A stretch of 5,436 bases of DNA, from positions 1 to 5,436 of the forward strand of contig CADCUA010000609.1 in NCBI GenBank assembly GCA_902805755.1, in the 5' to 3' direction. This document shows, one piece after another, positions 1-5,436 of this stretch (position 1 is its first letter; each line of letters begins with the position of its first letter). Both the position numbers and the translations under genes were made by a program. The notes beneath the pieces are model-generated. The model searched no databases. It saw only the letters and a program-made list of their open reading frames with translations, and was not told where the DNA came from. The DNA comes from an uncultured Lysobacter sp. GTDB lineage: Bacteria > Pseudomonadota > Gammaproteobacteria > Xanthomonadales > Xanthomonadaceae.

Positions 1-545
1 TTCAGCACCGGGTCCCAGTTGACCAGTCGCTGGCCGCGGTAGATCAGGCCCTGCTCGTGCAGTTTGACGAACGCTTCGGCGACCGCGTCGGCGGCCATCG
101 GGTCCATCGTGAACACGCTGCGTGTCCAGTCGCCCGAGGTGCCGAGCCGGCGCATCTGGCGTTCGATCGTGTCGCCCGACGTCTGCTTCCACTGCCACAC
201 TTTTTCGATGAAGCCTTCGCGCCCGAGCGAATCGCGCGTCTCGCCGTTGCCTTCCAGCGCCAGGTTGCGCGAGACCACCATCTCGGTCGCGATGCCGGCG
301 TGGTCGGTGCCCATCTGCCACAGCGTGTCGTAACCGCGCATGCGGTGGTAGCGGATCAGAGCGTCCTGCAGCGTGTGCTGGAACGCATGGCCCATGTGCA
401 GCGTGCCGGTGACGTTCGGCGGCGGCAGCAGGATCGCGTAGGGCTCGCCTTCACCGCGCGGCTGGAACACGCCGCTGGATTCCCACTGCTGGTACAGCCG
501 GGCTTCGAACTGGGTGGGATCGTAGCTGGGAGAGAGCGTGGTCAT
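1..545 (-). CDS. valS: Valyl-tRNA synthetase, N-terminal part (runs off the left edge)
   Basis: Class I aminoacyl-tRNA synthetase that charges tRNA-Val with valine in the cytoplasm. Only the first 181 codons are present; the frame is open to the window edge. The protein begins [20 protein letters not shown], which fits the usual ValRS start closely. The Rossmann-fold signature [13 protein letters not shown] lies at residues 41-53, with the class I HIGH motif in its typical ValRS form HMGH at 50-53. The family blocks [18 protein letters not shown] (74-91), RQMRRLG (129-135) and [11 protein letters not shown] (169-179) follow in the normal order. The KMSKS loop, the rest of the editing domain and the anticodon-binding region lie outside the window. 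The ATG at 543-545 is chosen because it gives the family-length N-terminus, although no clear Shine-Dalgarno sequence precedes it. It lies 200 bp downstream of holC on the same strand, the order common in gammaproteobacteria; whether both share one transcript is not shown. Confidence 0.97.
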   Translation of the reverse strand, partial: MTTLSPSYDPTQFEARLYQQWESSGVFQPRGEGEPYAILLPPPNVTGTLHMGHAFQHTLQDALIRYHRMRGYDTLWQMGTDHAGIATEMVVSRNLALEGNGETRDSLGREGFIEKVWQWKQTSGDTIERQMRRLGTSGDWTRSVFTMDPMAADAVAEAFVKLHEQGLIYRGQRLVNWDPVL

Positions 546-573
546 GGGCGCGGCGCCGGGATGCGGTGAATGC

Positions 574-587
574 GGGAAATGGGAAAT
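574..587. repeat. Two tandem GGGAAAT heptamers in the valS leader
   Basis: GGGAAAT occurs twice back to back on the plus strand at 574-580 and 581-587, about 30-40 bp upstream of the valS start. It reads as ATTTCCC on the valS-sense strand. The unit differs by one base from the GGGAATN heptamers in the pepA-holC spacer, so it is probably a short relic or seed of the same dispersed extragenic repeat. Two copies alone are weak evidence; the link rests on similarity to the longer cluster nearby. Confidence 0.5.
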
Positions 588-687
588 CAACGGTGGAGCA
601 GGGCGGTAGCGGTGCAGTCGGCTGCAATCATGCGCGGCCCCGCTGCAGGCGGTGGCGCGATCGACGTGCGATACGCAATGCCGTCAC

Positions 688-731
688 TCGCGCAGGCGGA
701 TGAAGCGGATCTCGCGGCGTCGCCTGCGCGA
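688..731 (-). repeat. Perfect 11-bp inverted repeat just past holC, possible transcript-end or processing hairpin
   Basis: TCGCGCAGGCG at 688-698 is exactly complementary to CGCCTGCGCGA at 721-731, with a 22-nt loop. On the holC-sense strand the stem begins 14 nt after the TAG stop. A second perfect palindrome, TGCGCGATCGCGCA at 725-738, overlaps the holC-proximal arm, so two mutually exclusive folds are possible. No T-run follows the stem on the minus strand, so it is not a standard intrinsic terminator. It may instead protect the mRNA 3' end, cause pausing, or be fortuitous in GC-rich DNA. Confidence 0.5.
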
Positions 732-745
732 TCGCGCAACGACAC

Positions 746-1171
746 CTACATATCGTGTTTCCTGAGTTCCAGCCCGCGCGCCTGGTACTGCTTCCAGCGC
801 TCGCGCAGCGGGCCGCGCGCGGAGTCGTCCGCCGGCACCACCTCGAGCACGCGGTCGAACTGCCCGTCCACCGCGGCGTCGCGCAGGTTGATGACCAGCG
901 GGCGCATCGGCGCATCGGCATCCGGCGGCGCGATCAGCACGTCGGCTTCCTCCTCGTCGATCTCCGCGCCGGCGATCTGGTGCGGGATGTAATCGTCCTC
1001 GCCCATGTCCCACAGCAGGTCGTCGAGCTTCTCGGCCTGCGCGGCGTCGCGCGTGAGGATCAGCGTCGGCATTCCGGCTGCATGCGCCTTGCGCGCGAGC
1101 TCGCACACCAGGCGCAGGGGCTCGGCGCGGAATCGCGGCGTGGTGATGAGGTAGAAGTCGGCGCGGGGCAT
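746..1171 (-). CDS. holC: DNA polymerase III chi subunit
   Basis: Chi is a small accessory subunit of the replicative DNA polymerase III clamp-loader assembly. In the characterised family it pairs with psi (HolD) and binds the C-terminal tail of single-stranded DNA-binding protein, linking the polymerase to SSB-coated lagging strand. The 141-residue product matches the usual size (about 140-150). Visible family features are the N-terminal ADFYLI strand (4-9), the EKLDDLLW segment (47-54), the IPH motif after an acidic stretch (62-64), the hydrophobic strand PLVINL (91-96), FDRVLEVVP (105-113) and a C-terminal arginine-rich helix ending YQARG (129-133). The ATG at 1169-1171 is the only reasonable start because an in-frame TAA lies two codons upstream; no good Shine-Dalgarno is seen. 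It sits between pepA and valS on the same strand. No recognisable holD is in the window. Confidence 0.93.
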   Translation of the reverse strand: MPRADFYLITTPRFRAEPLRLVCELARKAHAAGMPTLILTRDAAQAEKLDDLLWDMGEDDYIPHQIAGAEIDEEEADVLIAPPDADAPMRPLVINLRDAAVDGQFDRVLEVVPADDSARGPLRERWKQYQARGLELRKHDM

Positions 1172-1187
1172 CGTTTAGTGCGTAAAG

Positions 1188-1321
1188 GCGGGAATGGGGA
1201 ATAGGGAATGGGGAACGGAGGGTGCAGGAGGGGTAAAGCGCGATGCCGGGCAAACGTGCACGCAGCCGGATCCTTCCCGTTCCCGCTCCATATTCCCGCT
1301 CTTCATTCCCCTTATTCCCGC
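1188..1321. repeat. Inverted pair of GGGAATN heptamer clusters between pepA and holC
   Basis: Four perfectly phased 7-bp units (GGGAATG, GGGAATA, GGGAATG, GGGAACG) occupy 1190-1217 on the plus strand. At 1274-1321 the complementary words TTCCCGTTCCCG, ATTCCCGC, ATTCCCC and ATTCCCGC appear, spaced less regularly. The outermost arms, GCGGGAAT (1188-1195) and ATTCCCGC (1314-1321), are perfectly complementary, and GGGAACGG (1211-1218) matches CCGTTCCC (1278-1285), so an imperfect long-stem hairpin with a loop of about 60 nt is possible in the pepA-holC transcript. Such heptamers are, from general knowledge, abundant between genes in Xanthomonas and Lysobacter. The right cluster overlaps the end of pepA. 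Confidence 0.8.
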
Positions 1322-2802
1322 TTCTCACCTGCGCGATCGATCAGCCACTGCGACAGCAGCCCGACCGGCCGGCCGGTGGCCATGCCGCGCTTGCCTTCGT
1401 CGTTCGCGACGCCGGCGATATCCATGTGCGCCCAGCGCTGGCCTTCGGTGAAGCGCGCGAGGAAGCAGCCGGCGGTGATCGCGCCGCCCCAGCGGCCGCC
1501 GATGTTGTAGACGTCGGCGAACGTGGATTCGAGCTGGGTCTGGTATTCGTCCCACAGCGGCAGGCGCCAGCCGCGGTCGAAGACCTGCTCGCCCGCGCTC
1601 AGCAGTTCGTCGGCAAGATCATCGTCCTTGCTCATCACGCCCGCGGCGAAGCGGCCGAGCGCGACCATGCACGCGCCGGTCAGCGTGGCGACGTCGACAA
1701 GCGCCTGCGGTTCGAACCGCTGCGCATAGGTCAGCGCATCACACAGGATCAGGCGGCCTTCGGCGTCGGTGTTGCCGACTTCGATCGTCTTGCCGGACAT
1801 GCTGGTCAGCACATCGGACGGGCGGTACGCGTCGGCGTCGAGCATGTTCTCGACCGCCGGCACCACCACGACGAGATTGATCGGCAGGCGCATGCCGACG
1901 GTGGACACGAACGTGCCGAGCACGCTCGCCGCGCCGCACATGTCGTACTTCATTTCCTCGACGCCGCCCTGCGTCTTGAGGTTCACGCCGCCGCTGTCGA
2001 ACGTGATGCCCTTGCCGACCAGCACATAGGGCTTCGCATCGCCGCCGCCGCGATAGCGCAGCACGATGAGCTTGGGGGGATTCGCCGAGCCGCGCGCGAC
2101 CGCAAGCAATGAGCCCATGCCGAGCTGCTGCATCTGCTCGCGATCGAGCACATCACATTCGGTGCTGTCGAAACGCGAGGCGAATTCCTGCGCCTGCTGC
2201 GCCAGATACGCCGGGTTGCAGATGTTCGGCGGCAGGTTGCCGAGCTCGCGCGCGAACTTCACGCCCGCGGCGATCGCCTTGCCCTGGCCGAGCGCGGCCG
2301 CATCGCCGCCGCTGAAGCTGACGCGGCGCAGGCCGGATTCGATCTTCGCGCGCGACTTCTCGCCCAGCGTGGCCACGTAGCGGTACGCCGCGTGGTCGCA
2401 CGCGATCGCCGCCTGGCGCAGGGACCAGGCCGGGTCACGGCCGTTGACGGTCAGCTCGGTCAGCGTGATCGCCGCATGGGCGACCGGGCCGGCCTTGAAC
2501 GCGCGCGCCGCATCGCCGATCGCCTTGAGGTATTGCGGCACGCCGAACTTGCCGGCATCGCCGAGGCCGACCACCAGCACGCGGGGCGCGCGAACGTTCG
2601 GCACGTCGTGCAGCAGCGCGGTCTTGCCGGTCTTGCCGCTGACGTCGCCGCGGGTCAGCAGCGCGCGCAAACGACCGCCGCTGGCCTCGTCTAGCGCAGT
2701 GCCCGCGGGCGTGAGCGACTGGTCGGCATAGGCGCCCACGACGATGCAGTCGGCGTCGATCGCAGAGGGGGCGTCGCGGTTCAGGTCGAATTCGAGGGAC
2801 AT
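1312..2802 (-). CDS. pepA: Leucyl aminopeptidase (cytosol aminopeptidase, peptidase family M17)
   Basis: Two-metal exopeptidase that removes N-terminal residues from peptides; in the family it is a cytoplasmic hexamer. The 496-residue product is close to E. coli PepA (503). An N-terminal macrodomain-like region spans roughly 1-170 and the catalytic domain about 190-490. All family catalytic positions are present: K264, D269 (in [10 protein letters not shown]), K276, D287 (in KYDMCGAA), and the signature NTDAEGRL at 344-351 with metal ligands D346 and E348 and the bicarbonate-site R350. These keep a constant six-residue offset from the E. coli numbering. The start is placed at the ATG 2800-2802 ([10 protein letters not shown]), with GGAA about 9-12 nt upstream; an upstream ATG at 2868 would add 22 residues not expected in the family. 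In E. coli PepA also binds DNA, as a Xer recombination accessory factor and carAB regulator; nothing here tests that. The TAA stop lies inside a dispersed heptamer repeat. It is divergent from lptFG and upstream of holC. Confidence 0.97.
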   Translation of the reverse strand: MSLEFDLNRDAPSAIDADCIVVGAYADQSLTPAGTALDEASGGRLRALLTRGDVSGKTGKTALLHDVPNVRAPRVLVVGLGDAGKFGVPQYLKAIGDAARAFKAGPVAHAAITLTELTVNGRDPAWSLRQAAIACDHAAYRYVATLGEKSRAKIESGLRRVSFSGGDAAALGQGKAIAAGVKFARELGNLPPNICNPAYLAQQAQEFASRFDSTECDVLDREQMQQLGMGSLLAVARGSANPPKLIVLRYRGGGDAKPYVLVGKGITFDSGGVNLKTQGGVEEMKYDMCGAASVLGTFVSTVGMRLPINLVVVVPAVENMLDADAYRPSDVLTSMSGKTIEVGNTDAEGRLILCDALTYAQRFEPQALVDVATLTGACMVALGRFAAGVMSKDDDLADELLSAGEQVFDRGWRLPLWDEYQTQLESTFADVYNIGGRWGGAITAGCFLARFTEGQRWAHMDIAGVANDEGKRGMATGRPVGLLSQWLIDRAGEKRE

Positions 2803-2949
2803 CCAACAGATTCCGGGCAGAGGAAGAAGGCGGGGTTTTACGTACAATCCGGCGGTTCGGCATGACACGGCCGATCCTGGCCTCTGGCGGCACCGTGATG
2901 GCGGCCGTCCTACGCATCGTAACCCTCGAGTCTAAAGCAGCCACCCTTG
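2803..2949. promoter_or_regulatory. Divergent pepA / lptF control region
   Basis: This 147-bp spacer separates two divergent starts and so must carry promoters for both directions. It has AT-richer patches than its surroundings: TTTTACGTACAAT around 2836-2848, and TCTAAA at 2931-2936. TACAAT at 2843-2848 is one base from the consensus -10 box in the lptF direction, but no convincing -35 box lies 16-18 bp upstream of it. In the pepA direction TACGTA (2839-2844) with GTGTCA 18 bp upstream is a poor match. No strong Shine-Dalgarno precedes lptF. The assignment as control region is firm from gene layout; the individual boxes are guesses. Confidence 0.4.
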
Positions 2950-4041
2950 ATGCCCAAGCTTGACCGCTATCTGTTCGGCGAATTCGCCCAATCGACGTTC
3001 GCCGCGCTGGTGGTGCTGCTGGTGGTATCGCTCGGTGGCGTGTTCACCGACGTGCTGACCGACATCACCCGCGGCCGCGTGCCGGCCGGAATGATGTTCG
3101 CGCAGCTCGGGCTGGTGCTGCTGAACTGGCTGCCCATCATCCTGCCGCTGGCATTGATGATCGGCCTGATGCTGGCCATGGGCCGGCTCTACCGTGATTC
3201 GGAAATGCCGGTGATGGCGTCGATCGGCGTCGGGCCGCGTCGCATGCTCAGGCCGCTGATGCTGCTGGTGTTGCCGGTCGTGGCGGTGGTGGCGCTGAGC
3301 TCCCTTTGGCTGGGCCCCTGGGCCGAGCGCATGTCCAAGCAGATGATCAGCGAGGCGAACCGCAACCTCCTGCTCGCCGGCCTCGAGCCCGGGCGCTTCA
3401 CCTCGCTGTCGAACGGCGGCGTGGTGTTCGTGGGCAGCATGTCGGGCGATGGCAGCGAGTTCGGTCGCATCTTTGTCTATCGCCAGAACGGCGAACGGCT
3501 GGACGTGGTGACCTCGAATCGCGGCGCGCTGCAGGTCGGCGACGATGGGCGGCGTTACCTCCAGCTGCAGGACGGCTTCGAAGTGGAAGGTCCGCTCAAT
3601 GGCGGGCTGGATTACCGCCTCATGCGCTACGCGCGCAACGAGGTCGAACTGCCGACCGGCGATACGCGCTTCGACCCGAACGATCCCGAACTGATGCCCA
3701 CGCCGGCGCTGCTGGGCGATCCGCGCCCGGAAGCGAACGCGCAGTTGCACAACCGCATCGCACCGCCGCTGCTCGCGCTCGCGTTCGCGCTGATGGCGAT
3801 CCCGCTTGCACGCAGCACGCCGCGGCAGGCGCGCTACGGCCGCGTGCTGATGGGGTTTCTCGCCTACCTCGTCGCCACGAACCTGCTGCAGCTGGGCACG
3901 AACTGGCTGGAGGACGGCAAGGTGCCGCCGGCGCTCGGGCTGTGGTGGCTGGTGCTGCCGCTGATGGCGGTGGCGCTGTGGCTGTATTTCAGCGACGGCC
4001 GCCTGCGCCGCGTGGCCCCGCGCCGGGTGGGTGCGGCATGA
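2950..4041 (+). CDS. lptF: LPS export ABC transporter permease LptF
   Basis: Inner-membrane permease subunit that pairs with LptG and the ATPase LptB to form LptB2FG, which extracts lipopolysaccharide from the inner membrane and passes it to the periplasmic Lpt bridge. The 363-residue product has the normal layout: TM1 about 12-34, TM2 about 52-78, a cytoplasmic coupling helix with the conserved acidic residue E85 in RDSEMPVMASIGVG (82-95), TM3 about 101-122, a periplasmic beta-jellyroll domain about 125-265, and TM4-6 about 268-287, 297-316 and 329-347. The family phrases LGPWAERM (121-128) after TM3, DPNDPELM (242-249) before TM4 and AIPLARSTPRQARYGRVL (283-300) are present. The ATG at 2950 aligns the RYL near the N-terminus with E. 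coli LptF; a TTG directly upstream is a less likely start. It is the first gene of a two-gene operon, ending in an ATGA overlap with lptG. lptB is not in this window. Confidence 0.96.
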   Translation: MPKLDRYLFGEFAQSTFAALVVLLVVSLGGVFTDVLTDITRGRVPAGMMFAQLGLVLLNWLPIILPLALMIGLMLAMGRLYRDSEMPVMASIGVGPRRMLRPLMLLVLPVVAVVALSSLWLGPWAERMSKQMISEANRNLLLAGLEPGRFTSLSNGGVVFVGSMSGDGSEFGRIFVYRQNGERLDVVTSNRGALQVGDDGRRYLQLQDGFEVEGPLNGGLDYRLMRYARNEVELPTGDTRFDPNDPELMPTPALLGDPRPEANAQLHNRIAPPLLALAFALMAIPLARSTPRQARYGRVLMGFLAYLVATNLLQLGTNWLEDGKVPPALGLWWLVLPLMAVALWLYFSDGRLRRVAPRRVGAA

Positions 4042-5138
4042 GGCTGCTGCCGAGGATCCACGATGTGTACGTCGGCCGCGCGGTGCTCGCCACCGTGCTG
4101 CTGGTCTGGGCCGTGCTGCTGGGCCTGGACGTGATGCTCAGCTTCGTGGGCGAATTCAAGGACGTAGGCAAGGGCCGCTACGGCGCGATGCAGGCGATGA
4201 CCTACATCGCGCTGACCGCGCCGCGGCGTGCGCATTACCTGTTTCCGTACGCGGCGGTGATCGGCGCGCTGATGGCGCTGGGACAGCTGGCGGCGAGCTC
4301 GGAACTGACCGCGCTGCGTGCACTCGGCCTGTCGCGACGCCGGCTTGGCATCGCGGTTGCCGGCGCGATCGCGCTGCTGACCGGGTTGATGGTGATCAAC
4401 GGCGAAACGCTCGGCCCCTGGGGCCAGCGCAGCGCCGATGCGCTGAAGGCATCGGCGAAGTCGGACAACATGATCGTCGCGCAGTACAGCGGCATCTGGG
4501 CGCGCGAGGGCGACGTCATCCTCAACGCGCAGGGTGGGCAGGAGCGCGACGACGGCACCGACCGCTGGCTGGAACTGCGCGATGTGCGCCTGTACGAGTT
4601 CGCCGATGACGGGCGCCTGGAATCGATGGCGCTCGCCCGCACCGCCGAGCACCGGCCCGGCGCGTGGCTGCTGCGCGATGTCACGCGCACGGTGTTCCAG
4701 CCGCGCGCGGTCAGTCGCACGCAGATCGCCGAGGAGCGCTGGGCGTCGAAGCTCGATGCGACCGCACTGACGGCCGGCACCGACAAACCGCGGTACCTCG
4801 CCGGCAACGAGCTTCGCAACGCGATCGACTACCGCAAGCGCAACGGGCTGGATGCCAGCGAGTTCGAGGAGCATTACTGGGGCAAGTGGTTCTATGCGCT
4901 CAACGTGCTCGCGCTGTGCCTGGCGGCGGTGCCGTTCGCGTTCGGCCAGCTGCGCAGCGGCGGCACCGGCAAGCGCCTGTTCACCGGCATCGTGTTCGCG
5001 CTCGGCTTCTGGCTGCTGCAGAGCCAGTTCGTGAAGCTCGCCAGCGTGTTCAAGTTCGATTACCGCCTGGCCTACCTCGCGCCGACGCTGATCATGCTGG
5101 CGACGTCAGCGGTGCTGTTCCGGCGGCGCTCGGGCTGA
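4038..5138 (+). CDS. lptG: LPS export ABC transporter permease LptG
   Basis: Second permease of the LptB2FG lipopolysaccharide extractor, partner of LptF. The 366-residue product (E. coli about 360) shows TM1 about 14-37, TM2 about 67-85, a cytoplasmic coupling helix SSELTALRALGLSRRRL (87-103) with the conserved glutamate E89, TM3 about 103-122, ending in GETLGPWGQ (122-130), a periplasmic beta-jellyroll region about 130-275, and TM4-6 about 283-303, 312-332 and 343-361. The block FGQLRSGGTGKRLFTGIVF (302-320) is typical of the family between TM4 and TM5. Basic residues just after TM1 (K41, K45) fall in the area where lysines contact LPS in studied homologues; the position aligning with E. 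coli K34 appears to be S35. The ATG at 4038-4040 overlaps the lptF TGA, implying translational coupling, and the family N-terminus (LLPRIHDVYVGRAV) begins at once. Confidence 0.96.
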   Translation: MRLLPRIHDVYVGRAVLATVLLVWAVLLGLDVMLSFVGEFKDVGKGRYGAMQAMTYIALTAPRRAHYLFPYAAVIGALMALGQLAASSELTALRALGLSRRRLGIAVAGAIALLTGLMVINGETLGPWGQRSADALKASAKSDNMIVAQYSGIWAREGDVILNAQGGQERDDGTDRWLELRDVRLYEFADDGRLESMALARTAEHRPGAWLLRDVTRTVFQPRAVSRTQIAEERWASKLDATALTAGTDKPRYLAGNELRNAIDYRKRNGLDASEFEEHYWGKWFYALNVLALCLAAVPFAFGQLRSGGTGKRLFTGIVFALGFWLLQSQFVKLASVFKFDYRLAYLAPTLIMLATSAVLFRRRSG

Positions 5139-5187
5139 GCGCCGCGTGATGCGATGGTCGCGCCGCCGGGTGCGGCCCGGCCGGCAT

Positions 5188-5217
5188 CCGGTTTGTGGCC
5201 CGGGGCAAACGGGTTTT
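5188..5217 (+). terminator. Candidate intrinsic terminator after lptFG
   Basis: CCGGTTTG (5188-5195) can pair with CAAACGGG (5206-5213) at seven of eight positions around a 10-nt GC-rich loop, followed directly by TTTT (5214-5217). The element lies 49 nt after the lptG stop on the sense strand. The T-run is short and the stem has one mismatch, so efficiency is uncertain, but its position and polarity fit the end of the lptFG transcript. Confidence 0.55.
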
Positions 5218-5311
5218 CGCATGAGGCGACCGGCCGGATGGGCCGGGACTCCGGCCGCCGACTTCGCATGTAGCGCAGGTGCCGAGAGGCGACCCCGGCC
5301 GACGCCGGGTC
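5216..5311 (+). repeat. Two GC-rich hairpins preceded by the shared words TTCGCATG and GAGGCGACC
   Basis: TTCGCATG occurs at 5216-5223 and 5263-5270, and GAGGCGACC at 5223-5231 and 5286-5294, in the same order. Each pair is followed by a strong stem: CGGCCGGA (5231-5238) with TCCGGCCG (5250-5257), a perfect 8-bp arm with an 11-nt loop; and GACCCCGGC (5291-5299) with GCCGGGTC (5304-5311), 8 bp with one bulged C and the 4-nt loop CGAC. The spacing between the words differs, so this is either a diverged duplication or coincidence in GC-rich sequence. The only frames crossing it give low-complexity Arg/Pro/Gly-rich peptides, so no gene is called. Confidence 0.45.
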
Positions 5312-5372
5312 CGGTGCGTCGCGGCAGGCGTGCAGCACGTGCGCCGCTAGGGTGATTCGGGGCCCCGGCGAA

Positions 5373-5436
5373 ATGGGCGAGGTGCTCTCACGGCCCGATT
5401 TGTGCCTTGAGAGACATGAACGAGGTGCTCTCACGC
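5373..5436 (+). repeat. Direct repeat with 43-bp spacing and a nested stem-loop, cut by the window edge
   Basis: CGAGGTGCTCTCACG is present exactly at 5378-5392 and 5421-5435. The match widens to 18 of 21 bases (5373-5393 against 5416-5436), starting at ATG in both copies. Between them, TGCTCTCA (5383-5390) pairs with TGAGAG plus CA (5408-5416, one bulged A), and GGC (5392-5394) pairs with GCC (5404-5406), closing a 9-nt loop. The same TGAGAG (5408-5413) could instead pair with CTCTCA in the second copy (5428-5433), so the two folds exclude each other. The 43-bp spacing is not a multiple of three, which argues against a protein repeat. With two copies and a truncated end the class cannot be fixed: array start, structured RNA leader and dispersed repeat all remain open. 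A coding start at 5416 (MNEVLSR, after the purine-rich GAGAG) is possible but cannot be tested. Confidence 0.6.

Noticed and set aside
1243..2112. 289-codon plus-strand open frame opposite pepA
   Set aside because: Antisense of conserved pepA codons; begins inside the heptamer repeat spacer and has no recognisable family features.
2803..2868. Upstream ATG that would extend PepA by 22 residues
   Set aside because: The extension (rich in Pro, Leu and Arg) crosses the divergent promoter region, and the family N-terminus begins at MSLEFD; the GGAA-preceded ATG at 2800-2802 fits better.
2932..3750. 272-codon minus-strand open frame opposite lptF
   Set aside because: His/Gln/Arg-rich composition typical of antisense shadows in GC-rich genes; lies entirely opposite a confidently identified gene.
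3306..4037. A long plus-strand frame that crosses lptF out of frame and joins lptG, giving a 610-residue reading
   Set aside because: The first part is a low-complexity Arg/Ala/Gly-rich shadow of lptF; only the portion from 4038 is the real LptG protein, which has the complete family N-terminus.
3864..4874. 336-codon minus-strand open frame opposite lptF and lptG
   Set aside because: Same shadow composition, no recognisable domain, and the opposite strand encodes complete LptF and LptG.
5146..5355. 69-codon plus-strand frame after lptG
   Set aside because: Arg/Pro/Gly-rich product with no family features, crossing the candidate terminator and both GC-rich stems; no ribosome-binding site seen.
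5335..5367. Palindromes GCACGTGC (5335-5342) and CGGGGCCCCG (5358-5367) as operator sites
   Set aside because: Short GC palindromes are common by chance in DNA of this composition, and no adjacent promoter can be identified.
5072..5434. 120-codon minus-strand open frame at the right end
   Set aside because: It overlaps the lptG C-terminus in antisense, runs through the terminator and hairpins, and has shadow-like composition.
5373..5436. CRISPR array or glycine riboswitch reading of the edge repeat
   Set aside because: Only two copies, a matching core of 15-21 bp and a 43-bp spacing do not fit usual CRISPR geometry, and no cas-like gene is present; the conserved glycine-riboswitch core is absent. 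An unrecognised array type cannot be excluded without downstream sequence.

Overview
The window is GC-rich chromosomal DNA with strong G/C preference at third codon positions. It carries a conserved gammaproteobacterial block: pepA, holC and valS run leftward on the minus strand, and lptF and lptG run rightward on the plus strand, away from pepA. The gene content, GC-rich codon use and intergenic tandem heptamers of the GGGAATG type (translated in some published frames as 'FPIPHSRFPIP'-like strings) point to Xanthomonadaceae, in the Lysobacter/Luteimonas/Xanthomonas range. That placement is an inference from gene order and repeat style; no database search was possible.

Layout, left to right. 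Positions 1-545 (minus) hold the first 181 codons of valyl-tRNA synthetase, cut by the window edge. Positions 546-745 are a 200-bp spacer with a perfect 11-bp inverted repeat just past holC and two GGGAAAT heptamers in the valS leader. Positions 746-1171 (minus) hold holC, the chi subunit of DNA polymerase III. Positions 1172-1311 are a spacer flanked by oppositely oriented GGGAATN heptamer clusters, one of which supplies the pepA stop codon. Positions 1312-2802 (minus) hold pepA, an M17 leucyl aminopeptidase. Positions 2803-2949 are the divergent pepA/lptF control region. Positions 2950-4041 and 4038-5138 (plus) hold lptF and lptG, overlapping by ATGA. Positions 5139-5436 contain no convincing gene. 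They hold a likely intrinsic terminator for lptFG, two GC-rich hairpins preceded by shared short words, and at the extreme right edge a 15-bp exact direct repeat with 43-bp spacing tied to a stem-loop.

How the genes work together: LptF and LptG are the two permease subunits of the LptB2FG exporter, which lifts lipopolysaccharide out of the inner membrane. PepA, HolC and ValS are cytoplasmic housekeeping proteins (peptide turnover, replication, translation) whose leftward order pepA-holC-valS is a familiar gammaproteobacterial arrangement. All five genes look intact where visible, with key catalytic or structural motifs present, and nothing in them suggests horizontal transfer.

The protein-coding part is ordinary core genome. 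The least explained structure is the repeat/hairpin module at 5373-5436, which is cut by the window edge and could be the start of a longer array, a structured RNA or a dispersed repeat.
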